DNA of 64,000 nucleotides from Polynucleobacter difficilis (GTDB lineage: Bacteria; Pseudomonadota; Gammaproteobacteria; Burkholderiales; Burkholderiaceae), in the NCBI RefSeq assembly GCF_003065365.1, contig NZ_CP023276.1, positions 1,931,530 to 1,995,529 of the forward strand. The letters are read 5' to 3'. A program made the translations under genes and the position numbers. Every line of letters begins with the position of its first letter. Position 1 is the first letter of the stretch. The notes beneath the pieces are model-generated. The model worked only from the letters and a program-made list of their open reading frames with translations, did not search any database and was not told the DNA's origin. Below are positions 50,470 through 60,042 of this stretch, one piece after another.

Positions 50470-51800
50470 GGCCCAATCTTTTTAAAGAGAGCATAGTAAA
50501 AGCCGTCGTGCAAGTGGCCGGGCAGTATTTGTCCGGGCGCATCTAATCGTAACGCATTCTGGCGCCCTGCCATAAACCATTCTGCCTGGTCTTTGCCCTC
50601 TTCCGGAAAAATAGAGCAGGTAATGTAGAGCAACAATCCACCTTCCTTCAATACACGCCAACCGGCCTCTAATAGAGAGCGCTGGCGCCCTTGCAACTCG
50701 GCAATGTCATCTGCGCGGCGCAAAAAAGGAATGTCGGGATGCCGGCTCACGATCCCGGAGGCCGAGCACGGCGCATCGATCAGTATTTTGTCAAAGGGTC
50801 TTTTATCCCACCAGCCCAGGGCTGCAGCATCGGCGGTAATGCATTCAATTGTTTGCCCTGGCGCAGCGCTTAGCTTGAGGCGACCGAACGTCTCACTCAC
50901 ACGCTTTAATCGCTCTCGATCAACGTCAATTGCGACTAGATCAATATCTGCAGACTCTAGCAAGTGGGCTGATTTGCCCCCGGGTGCAGCACACATATCA
51001 AGCACGCGCTCGCCTGTCATCGGGCAAAGGAGGGCTGCCGCAAGCTGCGCCCCCGCATCCTGAACCGAAACCAGCCCATCAAAAAATCCCGGGATGCTCG
51101 CTACTGGTATTGGCTCTTTGATGACCAAGGCGGCATCTAGTCCAACATTGGCAACCTGCTCTATTGATTCAGCCTCGATTTGCGCAGCCTGCAATATGGT
51201 GGCGTAATCGATCAGGGAAATTGCGCGCCGATTGACCCGCAGGGTCAGCGGTGGTCGCTGCGATTGTTGTAAGCAAATGGATTGCCACGCCTTTGGGTAA
51301 TTTTTTCTTAGATTAGCAATCCACCAAGGCGGAAAGTAGGACTCACCGACGCTGTTATGGTCTGGTCGGTTTATGCCCTGAGCATCCAAGGCAGCGCTCA
51401 CTTTTCGCAGCACGGCATTCATCAAGCCTTTGGCATAGATCGTTTCATCGTATTGACCGCATGCACTTACAGACTCATTGACGATGGTGTGGGTTGCATA
51501 GCCTTTTTTGGCCACATCGGTGCGATCTAGCAAAAGCGTAATTGCTACTGCCAAGACATGCTCTACTGGTTTGCTTGGCGGCTTTGGCACGAACTCTTTT
51601 ATGAGCGCATGGGAGCGCGTCCAGCGACGAAAGGTGTCAAACGTAATACTTTGAACGATGGGCCGCTCCTGCGGCTCAAGCTCTTCTAAAACCTGAGTCA
51701 ACGACCTGCCCGATATGACTTCACCAATCGCTTGTGCCGCAATCGTGATCGCTTGCGATAAGGGCAGATTTTGGGGCGGCGCTTTTGATGCCATCACCAC
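50466..51800 (-). CDS. rsmB: 16S rRNA m5C967 methyltransferase RsmB
   Basis: RsmB methylates C967 of 16S rRNA using SAM. The 444-residue protein has an N-terminal NusB-like domain (about residues 10-150) and a C-terminal NOL1/NOP2/Sun domain. SAM motif VLDMCAAPGGKSAHLLE is near residue 267. Catalytic Cys residues are in ILIDAPCSASGIVSRHPDI near residue 340 and LLYITCSIFPEE near residue 395. A start two residues later is possible. It follows fmt by 23 bases and overlaps the DUF4390 gene. Confidence 0.95.
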   Translation of the reverse strand: MVMASKAPPQNLPLSQAITIAAQAIGEVISGRSLTQVLEELEPQERPIVQSITFDTFRRWTRSHALIKEFVPKPPSKPVEHVLAVAITLLLDRTDVAKKGYATHTIVNESVSACGQYDETIYAKGLMNAVLRKVSAALDAQGINRPDHNSVGESYFPPWWIANLRKNYPKAWQSICLQQSQRPPLTLRVNRRAISLIDYATILQAAQIEAESIEQVANVGLDAALVIKEPIPVASIPGFFDGLVSVQDAGAQLAAALLCPMTGERVLDMCAAPGGKSAHLLESADIDLVAIDVDRERLKRVSETFGRLKLSAAPGQTIECITADAAALGWWDKRPFDKILIDAPCSASGIVSRHPDIPFLRRADDIAELQGRQRSLLEAGWRVLKEGGLLLYITCSIFPEEGKDQAEWFMAGRQNALRLDAPGQILPGHLHDGFYYALFKKIGP

Positions 51801-51823
51801 TTCCTCATTTTTTTATCCACGGC

Positions 51824-52837
51824 TTAGGCAGTCGCTTTAGTAAATTGCAATACGCCCGCTGGCTTTTCTGCTTGAATCCATTGCGCCGCGGATATACGTC
51901 TACCGCCTGGCTTTTGTATCTCCAATACTTCCAATGCGCCATCCCCGCACCACACTACAAAGCCATCTTTGCTTTTGCCCACAATCGATCCGGGGTGATG
52001 GCTTGCTTGTCCTTGGTATTGGTCCGATAACACCTTCGCCAAAGGACGGGCGCGCCAAAACTTGAGGCTTTGGCCATTGAGGGTAGAGCTCGCACCTGGA
52101 AAGGGGTTAAATGCCCGAATGAGGCGATCAATGGTGAATACCGTTTGGGAAAAATAAATTTCGGCTTCGGTTTTTTGTATCTTCTCGGCGTAACACATCC
52201 CCTCTTCGCCTTGCGAAGTGCGAGGCAGTTTTTCTGATGCATCCAGCATCGCTAGACAGCGCACCATTAGCCTCGCTCCCAAATCGGCAAGGCGATCGTG
52301 CAAACTGCTGCTGGTTTCATCGGGCGCAATATCAATTGCTTCGCTCATCACCATATCGCCTGTATCCAGCCCTGCATCCATTTGCATAATGGTGATGCCC
52401 GTTCGTGCATCTCCTGCAGCAATTGCCCGCTGAATCGGTGCGGCGCCACGCCAACGTGGCAATAGTGAGCCGTGGATATTAAATGCGCCATGCCGACCAG
52501 GCTGCTCCGCTAGGTCCAGTATTGCCTGCGGAATAATCAGTCCGTAGGCAACGACAACCATGGCATCAAACTGCGTTTGGCTGATGGCCTGCAAGGCTGC
52601 GATTGCTTCGGCTCTTTTTGCCTCGTCAAGACTATTGGTGTTGAGGGATGCGGGCTGAAGCAAGTGGATGCCTTTGCGCTGCGCAAATTCTTTAACTGGG
52701 CTGGCTTGCAAATGCATGCCGCGGCCGGCGCGTCGATCGGGCTGGGTCAATACCAATGCAATCGTGTGGCCCGCCGCCTCAATGGCTTCTAAGGCATGCG
52801 CTGCAAAATCGGGGGTGCCAGCAAAAACGACCCTCAT
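51824..52837 (-). CDS. fmt: Methionyl-tRNA formyltransferase
   Basis: Fmt adds a formyl group from 10-formyltetrahydrofolate to initiator Met-tRNA. The 337-residue protein begins RVVFAGTPDFAAHAL. The catalytic block is AFNIHGSLLPRWRGAAPIQRAI near residues 117-138, with the Asn and His of the family, and Asp in MDAGLDTGDM near residue 155. The C-terminal OB-type tRNA-binding domain starts near residue 215. It is 13 bases downstream of def and 23 bases upstream of rsmB. Confidence 0.96.
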   Translation of the reverse strand: MRVVFAGTPDFAAHALEAIEAAGHTIALVLTQPDRRAGRGMHLQASPVKEFAQRKGIHLLQPASLNTNSLDEAKRAEAIAALQAISQTQFDAMVVVAYGLIIPQAILDLAEQPGRHGAFNIHGSLLPRWRGAAPIQRAIAAGDARTGITIMQMDAGLDTGDMVMSEAIDIAPDETSSSLHDRLADLGARLMVRCLAMLDASEKLPRTSQGEEGMCYAEKIQKTEAEIYFSQTVFTIDRLIRAFNPFPGASSTLNGQSLKFWRARPLAKVLSDQYQGQASHHPGSIVGKSKDGFVVWCGDGALEVLEIQKPGGRRISAAQWIQAEKPAGVLQFTKATA

Positions 52838-52850
52838 CGTGGGCGCCTTC

Positions 52851-53366
52851 TCAGCGTTGGCCTACTAACTCTTTGGCGCGCTTTTTCATTTTGAGGGAGA
52901 TGCGATTGCGCTTTAAAAAAGAGAGGTATTCCACGAACACCTTTCCGAGTAAGTGATCCATCTCGTGTTGCAAGCAAACGGAAAGCAGGCCGTCCGCCTT
53001 GATTTCAAATGGCTTACCGTTAACGTCAAGCGCCTTTACCTGAATCTGATCAGGCCGCTCTACTTCGTCGTAGAACTCAGGCACCGACAAGCAGCCTTCG
53101 CGCCATGCTTTTTTCTCCGCACTTGCCCAGACGAGTTCTGGGTTGATGAAGACCATCAGCTGGTTTTGTTCCTCTGATACGTCAATCACGATGATGCGCT
53201 CATGAATATCCACCTGAGTCGCCGCCAAACCAACGCCGGGGGCATCGTACATCGTCTCCGCCATGTCGGCAACAATCTTGCGCACACGATCATCCACGAC
53301 GGCAACGGGTTTTGCTACCTTGTGCAATCGCGGATCGGGGTAATGGAGAACGGTTAACAAACTCAT
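52851..53366 (-). CDS. def: Peptide deformylase
   Basis: Def removes the N-formyl group from nascent proteins. The 171-residue metalloenzyme shows the three family motifs: GVGLAATQ near residue 45, EGCLS with the metal Cys near residue 92, and QHEMDHL with the HExxH-type pair near residue 136. It is the first gene of the leftward def-fmt-rsmB-DUF4390-ntrY-ntrX run. Its ATG abuts the dprA ATG on the other strand, as CATATG. Confidence 0.96.
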   Translation of the reverse strand: MSLLTVLHYPDPRLHKVAKPVAVVDDRVRKIVADMAETMYDAPGVGLAATQVDIHERIIVIDVSEEQNQLMVFINPELVWASAEKKAWREGCLSVPEFYDEVERPDQIQVKALDVNGKPFEIKADGLLSVCLQHEMDHLLGKVFVEYLSFLKRNRISLKMKKRAKELVGQR

Positions 53367-54152
53367 ATGGGAATTATCTTACAGACTAATCAGGCCGGGC
53401 TGATTGGCAAACAAAAGCCCGTGTTCAAAAATTGGTTTATGCGAAACCATCCACCCATGCAATTGCTTTACCCCAGCTCACCAGACTATCCCAAGCGCCT
53501 GCTTGATTTAAGGGATCCGCCCAGCCCTCTATATATATGCGGTGATGCTGCTTTATTTAAACGGCCGGCCATAGCCGTTGTGGGATCACGCAATGCCAGC
53601 CTTCAAGGCCTGTATATTGCATCCGAGCTGTCAAAGGGGCTGGCAGAGGCTGGCTTTTTGGTCGTTTCTGGCCTGGCCCGGGGGATTGATGGGGCAGCAC
53701 ACCGTGCCGCCCTGAAATCCCCCCTTGGCAAAACCAGCGCTATTTGTGGGACTGGGCTCGATCGCGTCTATCCCTACGAACACCTTGCACTCGCACAGGC
53801 CGTGGCCCATTCCGGGCTGGTCGTGTCGGAATTCCCTCCTGGAGTTGGCCCGCGGCCCTTTCATTTCCCGAGGCGCAACCGCCTGATTGCCGCCCTTGCC
53901 CTAGGCGTAGTGGTTGTGGAGGCAAGCAAACGATCGGGGTCGCTCATCACCGCATGCCTTGCCGCAGAGCTGGGCCGAGAGGTTTTTGCGGTGCCGGGCT
54001 CGATCCTTGGGGGCTACTCGGAGGGGTGCCACAGCCTGATTCAAAACGGCGCCAAGCTAGTCCATACCTTGGGGGATATTCTGGCTGAATTGCCCCGAGG
54101 CCTTAATTTAGAGGGCGTGCTGCCAAATAAAAACGGTGTAAATCAGCTGTAA
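53367..54152 (+). CDS. dprA: DNA-processing protein DprA/Smf (short form)
   Basis: DprA loads RecA on incoming single-stranded DNA during natural transformation. The 261 residues comprise essentially the Rossmann-like core: AVVGSRNASLQGLYIASELSKG near residues 72-93, VSGLARGIDGAAHRAAL near residue 99, and FPPGVGPRPFHFPRRNRLIAALA and EASKRSGSLITA further on. The N-terminal SAM-like domain and C-terminal winged helix of longer forms are missing. The ATG at 53367 abuts the def ATG. Internal ATGs at 53439 and 53457 are alternative starts and would still keep the core. Confidence 0.9.
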   Translation: MGIILQTNQAGLIGKQKPVFKNWFMRNHPPMQLLYPSSPDYPKRLLDLRDPPSPLYICGDAALFKRPAIAVVGSRNASLQGLYIASELSKGLAEAGFLVVSGLARGIDGAAHRAALKSPLGKTSAICGTGLDRVYPYEHLALAQAVAHSGLVVSEFPPGVGPRPFHFPRRNRLIAALALGVVVVEASKRSGSLITACLAAELGREVFAVPGSILGGYSEGCHSLIQNGAKLVHTLGDILAELPRGLNLEGVLPNKNGVNQL

Positions 54153-54283
54153 ATGCAGGGAAAAGTCGGTATTTTGGACAGCTCTTGATTTATCGGTTAA
54201 TAATAAAAAAGGAAGTGCGCCGCAAATCAGCGCCGCATAGATGGCTTTAATTTGACTAATCTGTACTTAATTTAGGTTCACGC

Positions 54284-56953
54284 GTGGCTAAAGCAACTAC
54301 CAAAACCGCATCCAAATCGACTGCAGGCAGCACGCCTAAAACGCTGATCATTGCAGAAAAGCCCTCGGTTGCCAGCGACATTGCCAAGGCCCTAGGCGGT
54401 TTTACTAAATTCGACGATTACTTTGAAAACGACCAGTACGTGGTTTCTTCGGCCGTGGGTCACCTTTTGGAAATTGCCGCCCCCGAGGAATATGACGTCA
54501 AGCGCGGAAAATGGTCATTTGCTAACTTGCCCGTGGTACCGCCCCATTTTGACCTGCGGCCAATTGTAAAAACCGAATCACGGCTCAAGGTGTTACAAAA
54601 GCTCATCAAGCGCAAAGACATCGCCGAACTCGTCAACGCATGTGATGCGGGTCGCGAGGGTGAGCTGATTTTTCGCTTGATTGCACAGCACGCCAAAGCG
54701 AGCCAGCCCATCAAGCGCTTATGGCTGCAATCAATGACGCCCAACGCCATCCGCGAGGGCTTTAGCGCACTGCGCTCCGATACGGACATGCAGCCCTTAG
54801 CGGATGCTGCCCGCTGCCGCTCCGAGGCCGACTGGTTGGTTGGCATCAATGGAACTCGCGCCATGACGGCGTTTAACAGCAAAAGTGGCGGCTTCTTTCT
54901 GACGACGGTGGGGCGCGTACAAACACCAACCCTATCGATTGTGGTTGAGCGCGAAGAGCTCATTCGTAAGTTTATTTCTAAAGATTACTGGGAAGTGAAG
55001 GCAGATTTTCTGGCTTCGGCCGGCGTTTATGAAGGGCGCTGGTTTGATCCGAAGTTTAAGAAAGACGCCGCAGAGCCAGATTTACGTGAGAACCGACTGT
55101 GGAGTGAGGCTGCAGCCAACAGCATTGTGGCGGCGTGCCGCAACAAAAAGGCTACTGTTCGGGAAGAAGCGAAACCCGCAACGCAGTTAGCGCCCCAGCT
55201 ATTTGATTTAACTAGCTTGCAGCGCGAGGCGAATGCGCGCTTTGGTTTTTCGGCAAAGAATACCTTGGGGCTTGCCCAGGCTTTATACGAACGCCATAAG
55301 GTGCTCACCTACCCAAGAACCGATTCAAGAGCGCTGCCCGAAGACTACTTGGAAACCGTAAAGCAGACCGTTGAAAATCTAGCCGCAAATTCCAATGAAT
55401 ACCGCCCCCATGCCAACGCAATACTGAAGGGCGATGGTAAAGAGAGCGCTGCCAAAACAAAAGGGTATGGCTGGATCAAACCCAATAAGCGGATTTTTGA
55501 TAACTCCAAAATATCCGATCACTTCGCCATTATTCCAACGCTGGAGTCTCCCAAGACCCTCAGCGAGCCAGAGCAAAAACTCTACGATTTGGTTGTGCGT
55601 CGATTCTTGGCGGTGTTTTTCCCTGCCGCAGAATTCCGTGTCACGACCCGCATTACCGAATGTTCGGGGCACCACTTTAAAACCGAAGGGCGCGTTTTGG
55701 TTCACCCAGGCTGGTTGGCGGTCTATGGCCGCAGCAATCAAGCAGACGACGAACTGGTTGCCGTACAAGAAAATGAAACGGTACAGAGCGACACCATCGA
55801 TGCAGTTGCTTTAAAAACAAAACCGCCGGCCCGCTATAGCGAAGCAACACTGCTCTCGGCGATGGAAAGCGCCGGCAAGTGGGTTGATGACGACGATATG
55901 CGTGAGGCAATGGCTGAAAAGGGTCTTGGCACTCCCGCAACCCGCGCCGCCATCATCGAAGGACTTCTAGCAGAGAAGTACATAGTGCGTGAGGCGAGGG
56001 AGCTCATACCCACTGCCAAAGCATTCCAATTGATGACGCTATTGCGCGGCCTTGATGTGGAAGAGCTCACACGCCCAGACCTTACCGGCAATTGGGAAAA
56101 CAAGCTCTCGCTGATTGAGCAAGGGAAAATGAAGCGCGATGCATTTATGCAAGAAATTGCGCAGATGACGCAGCGCATCGTGAAGCGCGCCAAAGAATAC
56201 GACAGCGATACCATTCCGGGTGATTACGCCACCCTCGCCACACCCTGTCCACATTGCAAGGGGTCGGTTAAAGAAAACTACCGGCGCTTTGCGTGTGAAA
56301 AATGCGGCTTTACGATTAGCAAAACACCAGGTGGGCGAGCATTTGAATACGATGAAGTCGAAACACTATTACGTGACAAGACCATCGGTCCATTGCAAGG
56401 ATTTCGCAGCAAAATCGGCCGTCCGTTTGCTGCCATCATTCAGCTGACTGAAATTCCGGAAGACGACAAAGACTATCCCAACGCCGGCTTCAAATTGGAG
56501 TTCGATTTCGGTAACACTGAAGATGATGATGCGGAGGCCATCGACTTTACTGGTCGCGCTGCCTTAGGTGTTTGTCCAAAATGTTCTGGCGCAGTCTATG
56601 AAGATGGCATGCGCTATGTTTGTGAGCGCAATACAGGACCCAGCAAAACCTGTGATTTCAAAACGGGTAAGGTTGTATTGCAACAAGAAATATCAACAGA
56701 GCAAGTCCAGAAGTTACTAACTACCGGCAAAACGGATTTGTTAACCAACTTTAAATCCAATCGAACTGGGCGTGGCTTTAAAGCTTATTTGGCTCTTGGC
56801 GAGGGCGGCAAAATTGGCTTTGAATTTGAAGCGAAGGCGCCTAAGGCAGGCGGTACGGCGCCTGCTAAAAAACGGTCAGGTGCGAGTGCCGCAGCCAAGG
56901 CAGAGGCAAAGCCCAAGCGCGTCAGCAAAGCAAAGTCGCCCGCCAAAACCTGA
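54284..56953 (+). CDS. topB: DNA topoisomerase III (GTG start)
   Basis: A type IA topoisomerase of 889 residues that decatenates single-stranded DNA. A Lys/Thr-rich lead precedes the TOPRIM domain (LIIAEKPSVASDIAKAL near residues 21-37, acidic NACDAGREGELIFR near residue 123). The catalytic Tyr is in VLTYPRTDSRALP near residue 345. A C-terminal CPHCKG...CEKCGF zinc-ribbon lies near residues 656-676, and a second CPKCSG region follows. A basic Ala/Lys-rich tail ends the protein. The start is GTG at 54284. Its last 169 bases lie antisense to the 3' end of mnmC. Confidence 0.93.
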   Translation: MAKATTKTASKSTAGSTPKTLIIAEKPSVASDIAKALGGFTKFDDYFENDQYVVSSAVGHLLEIAAPEEYDVKRGKWSFANLPVVPPHFDLRPIVKTESRLKVLQKLIKRKDIAELVNACDAGREGELIFRLIAQHAKASQPIKRLWLQSMTPNAIREGFSALRSDTDMQPLADAARCRSEADWLVGINGTRAMTAFNSKSGGFFLTTVGRVQTPTLSIVVEREELIRKFISKDYWEVKADFLASAGVYEGRWFDPKFKKDAAEPDLRENRLWSEAAANSIVAACRNKKATVREEAKPATQLAPQLFDLTSLQREANARFGFSAKNTLGLAQALYERHKVLTYPRTDSRALPEDYLETVKQTVENLAANSNEYRPHANAILKGDGKESAAKTKGYGWIKPNKRIFDNSKISDHFAIIPTLESPKTLSEPEQKLYDLVVRRFLAVFFPAAEFRVTTRITECSGHHFKTEGRVLVHPGWLAVYGRSNQADDELVAVQENETVQSDTIDAVALKTKPPARYSEATLLSAMESAGKWVDDDDMREAMAEKGLGTPATRAAIIEGLLAEKYIVREARELIPTAKAFQLMTLLRGLDVEELTRPDLTGNWENKLSLIEQGKMKRDAFMQEIAQMTQRIVKRAKEYDSDTIPGDYATLATPCPHCKGSVKENYRRFACEKCGFTISKTPGGRAFEYDEVETLLRDKTIGPLQGFRSKIGRPFAAIIQLTEIPEDDKDYPNAGFKLEFDFGNTEDDDAEAIDFTGRAALGVCPKCSGAVYEDGMRYVCERNTGPSKTCDFKTGKVVLQQEISTEQVQKLLTTGKTDLLTNFKSNRTGRGFKAYLALGEGGKIGFEFEAKAPKAGGTAPAKKRSGASAAAKAEAKPKRVSKAKSPAKT

Positions 56954-58014
56954 TCTGCAATTAATTTTGCTGCCAACGCAGACCACAAAATACCGCGCGA
57001 TCCAAGTGCAGTAGCCACAAAAATACCGGGTCGCTGCGGTAGTGCGCCAATGATGGGCAGTCGATCCCCGGCAACGCAACGAATGCCAACGAATTGTCCA
57101 TCTGGCATTAGCTCTTCTTGGTCGCCTTCGGGGTAGTTAAGTAGGCCGGCTGCCTGCTCTTGATTAAAACGATCGCTTTCATAACGCGGATGATGGTCAC
57201 TTTCTTTTTCATCAAAACTAGAGCCCACAATCCAGCGCATATCGCCATTTTCTAATCGACTCGCCGGTATGCAGTAACCGTCGCCACAGATAATTGCGCG
57301 AGGTAGGCGAGTAAGCCAGTCGCTCTTGGAGTCAACCTTAAAAAAGCTCAATTGACCACGCACTGGCTTCAGCGGTAATTTGATTTGGATGCCACTCAGT
57401 AATTTTTTGGAAGACAGGCCAGCAGCAATAATGACATTGTCTGCGCGTATGGTGATTTTTTTTGCTGTGTCGGCTAGCAACCAGTGATTGCCTTCGCGCG
57501 TCAATGTATCTATCTGCACCTTGTTCATCTGCGTTAACTGCGCGCAGGGTTGCAATAACTGTTGTGTTGTTTTTTCTAGGCTTAGCATTCCGGCATTGGG
57601 AAACCAAACGCCTGCCCGCGCCACCCCTGCCAACTCACTTGCTTGTTCTGCAGTGACAGGAAGTGCTATTTCGGGCCTTAGGCCAAGTTCATTTAATTGC
57701 AAGGCGATGGCATCACGATCAAAATCAATACCATTTTTTATCGGCTGCAATGCGCCGCGGTGCACCCATTGATCGCGCCACCGCGCCACCGCGAGCTCAA
57801 ATGCAATACGGGTTAGCTGGAGTAATTTTGCAGAACCCCTGGTGATATGGGGATGGGCAATGGCATAGGCATGACTTGAGCATCCTGTCGCGGGAGCGTC
57901 TTCAGACTCGACAACGCATACTGCATGGCCGCGAGAAATGATTTCGTGCGCAATGCTTGCGCCTGCGATGCCGGCCCCAATCACCACGATGCCATGGTGC
58001 TGGGGGGCGATCAT
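56785..58014 (-). CDS. mnmC: Stand-alone MnmC-type FAD oxidoreductase
   Basis: The FAD-dependent half of MnmC removes the carboxymethyl group of cmnm5(s2)U34 in tRNA. The 409-residue protein has an FAD motif VVIGAGIAGASIAHEI near residues 10-25, ATGCSSHAYAIAHPHI near residue 43, and CVAGDRLPIIGALP near residue 325. SRGILWSALAAKLIA follows near residue 348. The methyltransferase (MnmD) half of bifunctional MnmC is absent. After LAPDRFL, where homologues usually end, about 25 extra residues run antisense through the topB tail. A generic DadA-like oxidase is the main alternative. Confidence 0.82.
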   Translation of the reverse strand: MIAPQHHGIVVIGAGIAGASIAHEIISRGHAVCVVESEDAPATGCSSHAYAIAHPHITRGSAKLLQLTRIAFELAVARWRDQWVHRGALQPIKNGIDFDRDAIALQLNELGLRPEIALPVTAEQASELAGVARAGVWFPNAGMLSLEKTTQQLLQPCAQLTQMNKVQIDTLTREGNHWLLADTAKKITIRADNVIIAAGLSSKKLLSGIQIKLPLKPVRGQLSFFKVDSKSDWLTRLPRAIICGDGYCIPASRLENGDMRWIVGSSFDEKESDHHPRYESDRFNQEQAAGLLNYPEGDQEELMPDGQFVGIRCVAGDRLPIIGALPQRPGIFVATALGSRGILWSALAAKLIADQVLAGDFALLTRLGFASALAAALAPDRFLAGAVPPALGAFASNSKPILPPSPRAK

Positions 58015-58028
58015 TGGATGAGCAGGAA

Positions 58029-59897
58029 TTAGCTTCCTAAGCGTTGCTCAATTTTGCTACGCGTTGCCAAGAGCTCGGCTGGCAAGCGGTGTTTTAACTG
58101 CTCGAATAACTCTGAATGCAATTGCACTTCAGCCTGCCAGTCTGACTTGCTGACGGATATCACGTCATTGAATTGCTCGGCTGAAAAATCAAGGCCATCC
58201 CAATGCAGGTCTTTGTACTCAGGGCAAATACCAAAAATGGTTTCTTTGCCTTTTGCTTTACCGTCTACGCGCTCAAGGATCCAAGCCAATACGCGCATGT
58301 TTTCCCCAAAACCGGGCCACACAAATTGGCCAGCTTCGTCTTTACGGAACCAGTTGACGCAATAAATCTTAGGTAGCTCTGCGCCCGACGCCATTAGTTT
58401 TTTGCCAAGGCTGAGCCAATGCTGAAAATAATCGCTCATGTTGTAACCCGCAAATGCAAGCATCGCAAAGGGGTCGCGGCGCACAACGCCGACTTGGCCG
58501 GTGATGGCAGCGGTGGTTTCCGAACCCATTGTGGCGGCCATATAAACACCCTCTTCCCAATCTCGGGCTTCACTCACCAGCGGTACAGTGGTAGAGCGGC
58601 GACCACCAAACAAGAAGGCATCAATGGGCACGCCATCCGGATCATTCCAGTTGGGATCAACCGCTGGATTATTGGTTGCTGCCATGGTGAAACGCGAATT
58701 GGGGTGGGCCGCTTTTCTGCCGGCCGCTCCGTCCGCCGGAGTCCAGTCTTTTCCTTGCCAGTCAATTAAATGCGCTGGTGGCGTTTCGGTCAAACCTTCC
58801 CACCACACATCACCATCATCGGTCAGTGCCACGTTGGTAAAGATAACATCTTGGTTGAGCGAATCAATGCAATTGGGATTTGTTTTGCGATTGGTGCCTG
58901 GCGCAACACCAAAGTAACCGGACTCTGGATTAATCGCATGAAAACGGGTCTTGCCGGTAGCGGCATCTTTCCGCGGCTTAATCCAGGCGATGTCGTCACC
59001 GATGGTGGTCACTTTCCAGCCCTCAAATCCTTTCGGTGGAATCATCATGGAGAAGTTGGTTTTGCCACAGGCCGAGGGGAATGCGGCGGCGATGTGGTAT
59101 TTCCTTCCTTCTGGCGAGGTAACGCCGAGAATGAGCATGTGCTCTGCAAACCAGCCCTGATCTCGTCCCATGGTCGAAGCAATGCGCAAGGCAAAGCATT
59201 TTTTACCTAGCAAGGCATTGCCGCCATAACCCGAACCGAAGGACCAAATTTCGCGAGTCTCAGGGTAATGAACAATGTATTTAGTTGGGTTATTGGGCCA
59301 GACAACATCTTTTTCGCCAGCCTCTAATGGCTTACCTACGGTATGAATGCAAGGCACAAACTCCCCGTTGCTGCCGAGCTGATCAATAACGGCACGGCCC
59401 ATACGGGTCATGATGCGCATATTGATCGCCACATAGGGGCTGTCCGATAGCTCTACGCCAATGTGTGCAATCGGTGAACCAATGGGGCCCATAGAAAAAG
59501 GAACCACGTACATGGTTCTGCCGCGCATGCAGCCCGCAAACAAGGGCTTCAGTGTTGCGCGCATTTCGTCGGGGGCTACCCAGTTATTGGTAGGGCCGGC
59601 GTCATCTTTGTTATGTGAACAAATAAAGGTGCGGTCTTCTACGCGGGCGACGTCTTGAGGATCCGATATTGCTAGAAATGAATTTTTACGCTTCGCAGGA
59701 TTTAAGCGTTTGAAAGAACCAGCAACCACCATGAGATCGCAGAGTCGATCGTATTCGGCCTGCGAACCATCGCACCAATGAATATTGTCCGGCTTGGTTA
59801 GCGCAGCAACTTCGGCAACCCACTCTATGAGTTTTTGGTTCTTCACATACTCTGGTGCAGCAACTGAAATGGCATCGTGCGTTAATGGTTGGTTCAT
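58029..59897 (-). CDS. pckG: Phosphoenolpyruvate carboxykinase (GTP)
   Basis: The GTP-dependent enzyme converts oxaloacetate to PEP in gluconeogenesis. The 622-residue protein has the substrate block RTMYVVPFSMGP near residue 130, the P-loop-like kinase loop AFPSACGKTNFSMM near residue 280 with the Cys/Gly/Lys set of GTP enzymes, GDDIAWIKP near residue 304, and FLFGGRRSTTVPLV near residue 428. The start is ATG 59897, with GAGGG 7 bases upstream; an ATG at 59912 is less likely. It stands alone between mnmC and mnmE. Confidence 0.97.
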   Translation of the reverse strand: MNQPLTHDAISVAAPEYVKNQKLIEWVAEVAALTKPDNIHWCDGSQAEYDRLCDLMVVAGSFKRLNPAKRKNSFLAISDPQDVARVEDRTFICSHNKDDAGPTNNWVAPDEMRATLKPLFAGCMRGRTMYVVPFSMGPIGSPIAHIGVELSDSPYVAINMRIMTRMGRAVIDQLGSNGEFVPCIHTVGKPLEAGEKDVVWPNNPTKYIVHYPETREIWSFGSGYGGNALLGKKCFALRIASTMGRDQGWFAEHMLILGVTSPEGRKYHIAAAFPSACGKTNFSMMIPPKGFEGWKVTTIGDDIAWIKPRKDAATGKTRFHAINPESGYFGVAPGTNRKTNPNCIDSLNQDVIFTNVALTDDGDVWWEGLTETPPAHLIDWQGKDWTPADGAAGRKAAHPNSRFTMAATNNPAVDPNWNDPDGVPIDAFLFGGRRSTTVPLVSEARDWEEGVYMAATMGSETTAAITGQVGVVRRDPFAMLAFAGYNMSDYFQHWLSLGKKLMASGAELPKIYCVNWFRKDEAGQFVWPGFGENMRVLAWILERVDGKAKGKETIFGICPEYKDLHWDGLDFSAEQFNDVISVSKSDWQAEVQLHSELFEQLKHRLPAELLATRSKIEQRLGS

Positions 59898-60042
59898 GTA
59901 AAGCCCTCGCATTTTTAATATTTTGGATGAGATGATTTTAGCATTTTCCTGCAGGGGCTTTTCATTGCCTGAGAAGCTACAAGCCCTTGTTTTTACTAGC
60001 GGAAGAAGAGATCCCCGGAAAAAATAATGGACAATACCGCTG

